DNA of 64,000 nt from Dermatemys mawii (taxonomy: Eukaryota; Chordata; Testudines; Dermatemydidae): the NCBI GenBank assembly GCA_007922305.1, contig ML677358.1, positions 11,921,343 to 11,985,342 on the forward strand. Reading direction: 5' to 3'. The position numbers and the translations under genes are program-made. Below the pieces are notes generated by a model. It saw only the letters and a program-made list of their open reading frames with translations. It searched no databases and was not told the DNA's origin. Below, in pieces: positions 57,060 to 64,000 of this stretch; the stretch's first letter is position 1, and each line of letters starts with the position of its first letter.

Positions 57060-57069
57060 ATGATGCAAT
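57060..57069 (+). promoter_or_regulatory. C/EBP-ATF element core, site 3
   Basis: This is a third identical ATGATGCAAT, 138 bp before the start codon. Three exact copies within 82 bp (two direct, one inverted) are unlikely by chance. They could equally be subterminal binding sites for the transposase itself. Confidence 0.4.
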
Positions 57070-57206
57070 CATAACGAAGCTTACATCACTCTGTTGAACA
57101 AATTGCCCTATATCAGCTCTAGAAATCATACAGTGTCGTGCTCTCTCATTTGTCAGTGTTTGATTTTGCAGAGGGACACATTTCTGTTTAGCCAAAGTGA
57201 GCAGAG

Positions 57207-58916
57207 ATGCCTCGTACTTGTGTGAACAGTGCAGATAACTTCTGCTATGTTTGTGGTGAAGTGACTTTTGCATCACAAAAGCGCAGTATAACCACTATGG
57301 TTAAGAAAGCCTATCACCTTTATTTTGGCTGCAAAATTGGAGATCAGGACAAGAGGTGGGCCCCACACATATGCTGCAACACTTGTGCAACAAATCTTCG
57401 CCAGTGGTTGAACAGGAAAAGGAAATCTATGCCTTTTGCAGTGCCGATGATTTGGAGAGAGCCAACAGATCATACCAGCAATGGTTACTTCTGCATGGTG
57501 CCTCCAGTTGGGAAAGGTGTGTCAAAGAAGAAAAAGTGGACTGTGCATTATCCAAACATTCCATCAGCTATACGCCCAATACCCCAGAGAGAAGGACTGC
57601 CGGTACCTGATGCACCAACATCATTCTCACTTGAGTCAGACGAGGAAGAGGAAGAGGATGAAACTTCTGGTCCTGAACCATCAGTGTCACAGGACCCACA
57701 TTTTCTCCCATCCTCCTCCTCTGAACCACACCTCATAACACAAGCTGAACTGAATGACCTTGTCAGGGATTTGGAACTACCCAAGAGTAAGGCAGAGCTG
57801 TTGGGCTCCAGACTACAGCAGTGGAATCTCCTGGCAGGTGATGTTAGGGTTTCCATGTTCCGTGACCGTCAAAAGGATCTTGTCCCATTCTTCTTCATGG
57901 AAGGTGATCTTGTAGCCTGCAACAACATCGATGGTGTGATGGCAGCCCTCAACATCGTTGTGATGGCAGCCCTCAACGATCCAGATGAGTGGAGACTCTT
58001 CACTGATTCATCGAAAACAAGTCTTAAAGCTGTTTTGCTGCATAATGGCAATGTTTTGCCATCAATTCTAGTTGGTCATGCAGTCTATATGAAGGAAACC
58101 TATGACAACTTGAAACAACTTTTGAGGTGCATAAACTATGACCAGCATCAGTGGCAGCTTTGTGGCGATTTGAAGGTTGTTGCTCTCTTGCTTGGTCTGC
58201 AGACTGGATGCACAAAGTACTGCTGTTTTCTCTGTGAATGGGATAGTCGTGCAAGAGATTCCCACTACATCAAGAAAGATTGGCCACTCCGACAGTCATT
58301 GGAGCCTGAGAGGAAAAGTGTTCATCATCCACCACTTGTTGAATCAAGGAAGATTTTGTTAGCACCCTTACACATCAAGCTGGGTCTGATGAAGAACTTT
58401 GTCAAGGCCATTGACAAAACACAAGCAGCTTTCAAGTACCTCCGTGGAAAATTTCCAAGGTTAAGTGAAGCTAAGATAAAGGAAGGTGTCTTTGTTGGTC
58501 CTCAGATTCGTGAACTTCTTCGAGATGATGCATTTGACCATGCACTGCATGGCAAGGTAAAGACGGCATGGAAAGCCTTCCAGTCAGTGGCAATACATTT
58601 TCTCGGAAACAACAAGGCAGACAACTACAGGTTGTTGGTGGAAAACCTCCTCAAGGCATACAAAAGCCTTGGTTGCAACATGTCACTAAAGATACATTTT
58701 TTGCACTCTCATCTAGATTTTTTTCCACCGAACTGCGGAGCAGTGAGCGACGAGCACGGCGAGCGATTTCACCGGGACATTGCAACAATGGAGAAACGCT
58801 ATTGGGGCAAATGGAGCCCATCAATGCTTGCAGACTATTGCTGGACAGTGACAAGAGATGCTCCATTTAATGAATACAAGAGACAAGCCAAAAAGCGCCG
58901 AGTAGACACTGAATAG
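57207..58916 (+). CDS. Transposase-like DDE protein of an intact DNA transposon, 569 aa
   Basis: This is a single uninterrupted frame, the only long intact gene in the window. The start is well set: an in-frame TGA lies three codons upstream and the ATG has G at -3. Residues 13-60 form a Cys-rich finger (C13, C16, C57, C60, with H54). Residues 144-152 are acidic. From about 180 an RNase-H-like core is suggested by LFTDSSKTSLKAVLL (D267), CGDLKVVALLLGLQ (D321), a CxxC insert at 340-343 followed by EWDSR, and SDEHGERFHRDI (E516 or E519). The last 15 residues are basic (KRQAKKRRV), a likely nuclear signal. The layout fits a cut-and-paste transposase acting on the inverted repeats around it, or a domesticated copy. 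I recall near-identical proteins annotated as uncharacterised in many animals. A 24-nt in-frame tandem duplication at residues 244-257 is odd. The catalytic assignment is inference. Confidence 0.85.
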   Translation: MPRTCVNSADNFCYVCGEVTFASQKRSITTMVKKAYHLYFGCKIGDQDKRWAPHICCNTCATNLRQWLNRKRKSMPFAVPMIWREPTDHTSNGYFCMVPPVGKGVSKKKKWTVHYPNIPSAIRPIPQREGLPVPDAPTSFSLESDEEEEEDETSGPEPSVSQDPHFLPSSSSEPHLITQAELNDLVRDLELPKSKAELLGSRLQQWNLLAGDVRVSMFRDRQKDLVPFFFMEGDLVACNNIDGVMAALNIVVMAALNDPDEWRLFTDSSKTSLKAVLLHNGNVLPSILVGHAVYMKETYDNLKQLLRCINYDQHQWQLCGDLKVVALLLGLQTGCTKYCCFLCEWDSRARDSHYIKKDWPLRQSLEPERKSVHHPPLVESRKILLAPLHIKLGLMKNFVKAIDKTQAAFKYLRGKFPRLSEAKIKEGVFVGPQIRELLRDDAFDHALHGKVKTAWKAFQSVAIHFLGNNKADNYRLLVENLLKAYKSLGCNMSLKIHFLHSHLDFFPPNCGAVSDEHGERFHRDIATMEKRYWGKWSPSMLADYCWTVTRDAPFNEYKRQAKKRRVDTE

Positions 58917-59244
58917 GACTAAACTACGTACATAATAGTTTTTTTGCCTTTTGTTTCATCATACATTTTATTTATATAACCCTTTTGCTGATTTTTAAAG
59001 TGTTACATAAACAGGACAGGTGAAATATTATCATGTAAAGCAACCATAAACATATGAAAAGACCTAGGTTTACAATTTATGATTAAAACTCTACTATCTA
59101 TACAATATACATAGACGTAAAATGTAAAAACTTAAATATCTTAGAAACAGTAGCCAATCAGTTGTTTTAATTGTCATATTTGAATTCAGCACATAAAAAT
59201 ACATAATAAATATCACATTTTATCTCTGAAGCAGATGACTTCTA

Positions 59245-59603
59245 AAAAAATTGTAGACCAGTGTATCCTGGGACTGACATTGCTACAAACAACCTTGTAA
59301 CTCAAATACAGTTTGAAGAATTTTCTCAACACCTTGCCTTCTGGGTAAATACGGTAATCGTCTGACCAGACCAATGTCCCAAGCCCAAGTTATAGGGCTA
59401 GAAAGAAAATTAAGAAGGAAAAAAAAGAAAAAAAAAAAAAAGAGGGGCTTTCAAATGAAAACTGATGGCAACCTTAACTCCAGAGAGCTAAGTGCTGGGC
59501 AGCTTAGCACTAGAGAAGCAGTTCAGGCTCATGGTTTTACAATAAGCCTCCCACCTCTCCCATAGTTCTCCTCCTGAATGTCTCAGGCACAGAGCATCAC
59601 TTT
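59245..59603. other. Spacer between two elements
   Basis: No gene is recognised. An A-rich simple tract (A runs broken by single G) lies at about 59419..59441 and a short frame runs through it. Confidence 0.5.
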
Positions 59604-60279
59604 GGGTATGGTTACACTTACAAGATTATAGCGCTATTGGTTATAGCGGTCCCCTTATACAGTAATATGTATAGCACTATTGTATGTCCACACTCAGATG
59701 CGCCAGTGGTATAGCATGGCCACATTTGGGGCACTTAATGCGGCATTAAGAGCAGCGCATTAGGGCATGTATCCCAGCATTCAGCTGGGTGCAACGTGCT
59801 TTTTAAAGGAGGGGGGTGAGGGGGGACGCGTTGTATGTATGCGGAGGGAGAGAGATAGTGATTTTTCCGTTCTTCTGAAAGCCTGTCAGTGAGCCTGCGT
59901 TCACAGAAGGCTTTGTTTTCACACAGGCTCCCTCCTTAAACATTTGCATTGCTTATCTGCCGAGTTAAGAGAGAAACTCTAAAGAGGTACTTCTGCATTC
60001 CTCCAGCCGAGTTCAAAACAAAGGGAAGAGACGTCAATTGCCTTAAATGGCTCTAGGCATCTCCAGAGATCACTTGTAGCGCAGTGGGTGTCCACATTCT
60101 TGCTGTAGCGCTACAGCAGCTACACTACAGCCCTTATTCCCCGTGCGGAGGTGGATTACCAGGAGCGCTATAACTCAGCAGTTATAGCACTCTACGTGCC
60201 TTGCCAGTGTGGACGGGGAGGAGGTTATAGCGCTCGTGGGGGCTTTATAGCGCTATAAAGTGCCAGTGTAACCAAGCCC
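59604..60279 (-). mobile_element. 676-bp miniature inverted-repeat element, copy 2
   Basis: It starts GGGTATGGTTACACTTAC and its right end reverse complements to GGGCTTGGTTACACTGGC. TTT flanks both sides (59601..59603, 60280..60282). It is the reverse complement of copy 1 at 17243, with identical total length and matching interior (for example GGAGGGAGCCTGTGTGAAAA on the minus strand), so the two are close relatives with substitutions but little net length change. Non-coding. Confidence 0.75.
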
Positions 60280-60475
60280 TTTGTCACAGCAGCTGGAGAC
60301 AGTGTCTCAGCCCGAACTTGGCAGGGCTAGTATTTGTTGCAGCAACTGAGGGATTTGCCCCACCCTTTGTCAAGAACACTTGCAGTTCAGGCAGTGCTTG
60401 CAAATCAGTGGTTGATCCCAGGTAATATCAATTGTCAAACAAAGGGCTCTTTCCCTCCCTGCTGGGTTTAGTATA
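60280..60475. other. Unannotated short stretch
   Basis: No gene or element is recognised between the 676-bp element and the L2 fossil. Confidence 0.4.
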
Positions 60476-60860
60476 ATGATGGTGAAAACTTCTCTGCGAT
60501 TCAGACCTTTCCACAGTTCTGTTCCTCCCAGACTGGATTTCTGCAATGCACTCCATGTGGGCCCACTACCGAAAACTTCTTGGAAGCTAGAGCAGGTGCA
60601 GTCTACTCACTTACCAGCATTAGCTGCATGGAATATATCATACCTTCCTATTTTATTACCTTCCTGTCACAATCCAAGCTATTGGTATTGCTCTATAAAG
60701 CCCTACATGGCTTTGGTCCTAACTCCTACCTGAGGAGCCACACTCTTTATTCAGAGTCAAAACAGTCAAGATCAGCTGAGCGACAGAACTTTGGGGAGCT
60801 CTCAGTTCTGGGGTATACTTTTCCCTATGGGTCTGTTAAACTATAGGATGTGATGTATAG
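60476..60860 (+). pseudogene. L2-type LINE, reverse-transcriptase C-terminal fossil
   Basis: Two plus-strand frames join across a frameshift. The first gives RLDFCNALHVGPLPKTSWKL and EQVQSTHLPAL, the second gives LLVLLYKALHGFGPNSYLR. These fit the L2/CR1-group phrases LDYCNALLxGLPxxxLxxLQ, xVQNAAARL and FKxLLLxYKALHGLxPxYLxD. A stop follows near 60844. It is ancient and inactive. Confidence 0.7.
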
Positions 60861-61551
60861 GCCCACCTGGTTCCTGGGAATTGGGAACTGATACAGTTTA
60901 ACATCACTACTCATTTCCTCATGCATACGGTTTGTCAGAATTTTGGTCACATGCAGAGGAGGTGGTGTGCAGGGGGTCTATTTCCAGGCCTGAGCAGAGA
61001 CCAGGCAGTATTGTATTATAGGAAGAGTTGATATAATATTGTATTGTAGCATGTATAGCAGCAGGAATAGCACATCACAGTTTCATCACAAAATAGCAAA
61101 GCCATGAATCATACCTAAAACACCTCTCACATGATGACCACACTCTTTAGATCTTCTTCTAAGGGAGCTTGGATGACACATCGGCCCCAAACTGTACAGT
61201 GGAGTTGGGGGGTGGGGAAGGATAATCTACCCATCTTGTTAACATAACCCAGTGTGCTTTATGCTTTGCAGAAAAATCTCTATCAGATGCTGGAGCAAAG
61301 GATTAATGAACTGCAGAGCCATTTACTAGCATGTCCTGCTGTTTTGTGCATAAAGCCAATAACGCAGAAGCTCCTGATCAAGTGAGCTGTTAATTGCTTA
61401 CTTCTGCCAGCCACCAGCTCTAGGCCAACATGGAAGAACACACAGGCAAGGAGCAATAAACTCTGCTTTGGTACTTGCTTGTTTCACAGGCCTATCTAAA
61501 AATGCTAAGGGGTGTTCAGAAAGTGTGAGCTGGAGACCTTTTGAAAAGACA
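60861..61551. other. Unannotated stretch
   Basis: No gene, RNA or complete element is recognised. Confidence 0.4.
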
Positions 61552-61559
61552 GCCAGGCT

Positions 61560-61860
61560 CAGGGGTTCTCAAACTTCATTGCACCGTGACCCCTTTCTGA
61601 CAACAAAAATTACCACATGACCCCACAAGGGGGGACTAAAACCTGAGCCTGCCCGAACCCCACTGCCAGGGTGGGGCTTCAGCCCCAGGCAGGGGGCCTG
61701 TAACTTGAGCCCTGACATCCAGGGCTGAAGCCCTCGGCCCAGGTGGTGGCTCTTGGGCTTCAGCCCTGGGCCCTAACAGGTCTAAGCTAGCCCTGGCGAC
61801 CCCATTAAAATGGGGTCGCAACCCACTTTGGGGTCTCAGCCCACACTTTGAGAACCGCTG
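61560..61860. mobile_element. hAT-like non-autonomous element
   Basis: The 301-bp element has ends CAGGGGTTCTCAAACTTCAT and, reverse complemented, CAGCGGTTCTCAAAGTGTGG. Inside, GTGACCCC and GGGGTCGCA repeat in inverted form, and GGCTTCAGCCC is repeated several times. Flanking octamers (GCCAGGCT, GGCTAGAC) do not match, so the duplication has decayed or the border is off by a base or two. Confidence 0.7.
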
Positions 61861-62636
61861 GGCTAGACTATGGACTAGGACTTATGGCTCTGCCAAAGGC
61901 CCAATAAACCCAAAGCCTAATACTCGAAACCAGCCATGTTGCATTTTGCTGGGGTCTCAAAATGGCAAGAAATTCCAACAACAAACCACCATCTAGACTC
62001 TAAAGTCCATCCTGCAATCCTGACTCATGAACAGTGCTAGGGAAGCCAATGGGAGTCACAGGTGCTCAGCACCACTCAGAATCAGCCCCACAAGGTTCTC
62101 TCTTTGAGGGCAAGATTGTGGGTCACCCTGTCTGCCTGCACTGGGCATATGAGGCACCCCCTGATTACCATGTGAGGCCATCCCCATTGCAGAGCACGGT
62201 GCACTGAGGGAGGAAAGCAGCCTCCTCAGGACTCATGCAGGTGGAGAGAGTCTTGATTTACCCCCTTCCTCCAAGTCACTGGACAGCACAGCTGAGCATG
62301 TGGTATAGGTGGTAACCTCAGTGCCCATCCACAGAGTAGTTACCATCCCCAGCTCCATTTTTATGTCCTCCTGTGCTAAACATAATTTCCATCTGGACGC
62401 AGGACAGGATAGTGGAGAATTTTAGGGACAGAATAGTAAACTTTGTATAGACCTCTGACCTGCAAGCACAGACTCCTCTTCATTCCCTTTCTCCTGGCTG
62501 TTCCTACCATAAGAGTTGTATCTACATAGCTGTCTAGGGGGAATCCACCACCCTGAGCAGGGGAAGGTACAGAAATTAAAAATAGTGTAACTCAGCTGTA
62601 TTACTCCAGAGGCTAAACCAGCTTGATTCTAACTAA
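61861..62636. other. Unannotated stretch
   Basis: No gene is recognised. AGCCAATGGGAGTCACAGGT and GCTCAGCACCACTCAGAATC at about 62044 are traces of an ancient repeat. Confidence 0.4.
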
Positions 62637-62637
62637 G

Positions 62638-62897
62638 CACGTCTACTCTTGACAGCTTACAGCTGCACCGCTGTAAGCTCTGTAGTGTAGCTGTTTTAAG
62701 CCTATGGGAGAGAGCTCTCCTGTCGGCTTACCTGCTCCAGCCCTTGTGCGTGGCAGTAGGTACGTCTCTCCCGCTGACGTAAGTGCCAGTGTGCACAACG
62801 CTATGTCAGTGTAACTTGTATCGCTGAGGAGGGGTGGTTCATTCACACCCCGAGCGACATAAGTTATGCCAACATAAGCTGTAGTGTAGATGAAGCC
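62638..62897. mobile_element. Harbinger-like miniature element
   Basis: The left end CACGTCTACTCTTGACAGC and the right end (reverse complement GGGCTTCATCTACACTACAG) are inverted in the family manner. Interior AGAGAGCTCTCCTGTCGGCT, TCACACCCCGAGCGACATAA and GTTATGCCAACATAAGCTGT match the copies at 4.5 and 56.0 kb. Confidence 0.6.
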
Positions 62898-64000
62898 CTA
62901 GTGTCTTAATAGGGGAAGGGGTTCTAGCATTTAGAAGCATAAACAAGAAAGAGGAAGATTCTTACATTCCTGACAGATACCTGTAGAAACAGAAACCCCC
63001 AAGAAAAAATGGTTAAGAGCTTTCTACTTAACAAATTGCAGTATAATCTTGTTAATGTGAAGCATCACTTAACTGCAAAAAATGTAAGTGCCCAGTCTTC
63101 AAACGGGCCTAATTGTCCAATGACCTGCCCCTGTGCCCTCCTGATTTCTGCAAAGGGGGTGCTAGGCTCTCTCGCCTCAGACTGGTTGGGTTTTATACCC
63201 ATTTTGCACAGTATAAAATGATGAGACAACCTCAAGCACTGGAGAATCAGGTCAGTGTTTTTAGGCTGCCTACAGACTCAAGCAGGTGTGCATCTGGTTC
63301 ACATCCTGAAGGGCTAGAGACACAGGGCAGGGCCAGATTGAGGAGCAAAGCATACAGCAACGTCAATCAGACCCCTTTACACTTACTTGGACCCACTCTC
63401 TCGGGTGCAAGGGAAACTAAGTGCATACAACTGTCTTCCAGCTCCTTGGCATGCAAGCAGGCTTATACTTAGGTTTAAAAGGGGGAAGTGAAAGAAAATG
63501 AATTTGGCCCTTTTGTTCTGCTGAAGGGAAGCTCAGATTCTGGGGCACAAGATGACCTTTTCCAGAAGAAATGCCCCACAAAGCCTCTGCGAGCTGCCCC
63601 AGCTCAACAAGGGTGCCTAACAGAAAGGCAGGTTAGAAGACCTATCAAAGTTACCTTAGGGCTTAGCTAGACCAGTGCTTATGGAAGCTAGACTTTCTCT
63701 GTCGGAGAGTTTGTTGAATGTTATTTTTGCGCGTGCTGAGCCCATTAACTTCAAACAGGAACAGAGTTGCTTGGAATCCCTGAAAAGAAATCAAGCTGCT
63801 TTTGTCTGAGGTATCCAAATACAGCCCTGGAAACCTTACTCTAGGCTCCCCATCTGAAACATTTGCCTCTCTATCAATCAGTAGCTCACGGGGTGATCAG
63901 AAAATGGGAGAAAGCAGGGGATTTTTCAGCAGTTTGCCACGGAGGCACAGCCATACTCAGAAAAGTGGGAGCATAACACCGAGACTAAAATTAATTCACT
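62898..64000. other. Unannotated right edge
   Basis: No gene is recognised. A 119-codon plus-strand frame at 63113..63472 has no motif and is treated as chance. Confidence 0.4.

Larger units (their letters stand above)
56706..59240 (+). mobile_element. Apparently complete DNA transposon (2.5 kb)
   Basis: A region of about 105 bp at the left (56707..56811) is repeated in inverted form at the right (about 59141..59240). The best matching blocks are TGCTTCTGAAATAAAATGT against TGCTTCAGAGATAAAATGT near the outside and TGATTGGCT plus AAGATAT on the inside, with equal spacing between them. TCTA flanks both sides (56702..56705, 59241..59244), a possible 4-bp target duplication. Between the ends lies one gene (57207..58916) for a DDE-type protein. 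Exact termini could be off by a few bases. Superfamily is not settled: a 4-bp duplication would fit Sola or Academ rather than hAT, Tc1 or Harbinger. Confidence 0.7.

Noticed and set aside
56887..57276. 129-codon minus-strand frame upstream of the transposase
   Set aside because: It overlaps the start of the intact plus-strand gene and its promoter region and shows no motif; shadow frame.
1..64000. CRISPR arrays, operons, ribosome binding sites, prophage
   Set aside because: No regularly spaced direct repeats and no tightly packed genes; the repeat content is that of a vertebrate genome.

Overview
The window is about 64 kb of vertebrate intergenic or deep-intronic DNA. It looks like a turtle, with other sauropsids less likely. 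This rests on tRNA-derived SINEs with CR1-type tails (three copies), abundant small DNA-transposon derivatives, MIR/L2 remnants, and decayed RTE-like and Penelope-like retroelements. I could not run a database search, so family names come from motif recognition. I see no recognisable host gene, no tRNA or rRNA gene, no CRISPR array and nothing prokaryotic. Several exon-like stretches with plausible splice sites are listed only as candidates.

The most notable object is near the right side. At 56706..59240 there is an apparently complete DNA transposon of about 2.5 kb with degenerate ~100-bp terminal inverted repeats (TIRs) and a 4-bp flanking TCTA. It has one uninterrupted 569-codon gene at 57207..58916. 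The protein has an N-terminal Cys-rich finger, an acidic linker, a candidate DDE/RNase-H-like core (D267, D321, E516 or E519, with a CxxC insert) and a basic C-terminus. About 140-220 bp upstream of its start codon lie three perfect copies (two direct, one inverted) of the vertebrate C/EBP-ATF (amino-acid response) element core.

Layout. 1-5 kb: unremarkable DNA, then four short Harbinger-like miniature elements (TNA-type 3-bp target duplications) and a repeat with an inverted tRNA-like module. 5-17 kb: ancient repeats, a 593-bp hAT-like element with an exact 8-bp duplication and a G-rich core, a MIR, and an inverted-arm element. 17.2-18.7 kb: a 676-bp miniature inverted-repeat element adjoining (probably inserted in) a decayed Penelope-like coding region. 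19-31 kb: mostly unique sequence with scattered miniature elements. 31.7-32.5 kb: a SINE and a solo LTR. 36.5-41.9 kb: a nested block, in which a minus-strand RTE-like LINE is interrupted by a SINE and a hAT-like element, followed by another SINE, a second LINE fragment and a MIR. 44-51 kb: a hAT-like element, MIRs and a GC-rich hAT-like element. 55.4-62.9 kb: a dense cluster of elements around the intact transposon, including the second 676-bp element (identical length, opposite orientation, 42 kb from the first).

The elements do not form a pathway. Their relation is parasitic. Autonomous elements (the intact transposon, the fossil LINEs, the Penelope-like element) would have supplied enzymes. 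The SINEs and miniature elements are non-autonomous passengers. Nesting and divergence suggest the LINEs and MIRs are oldest and the hAT-like, SINE and 676-bp insertions are younger.
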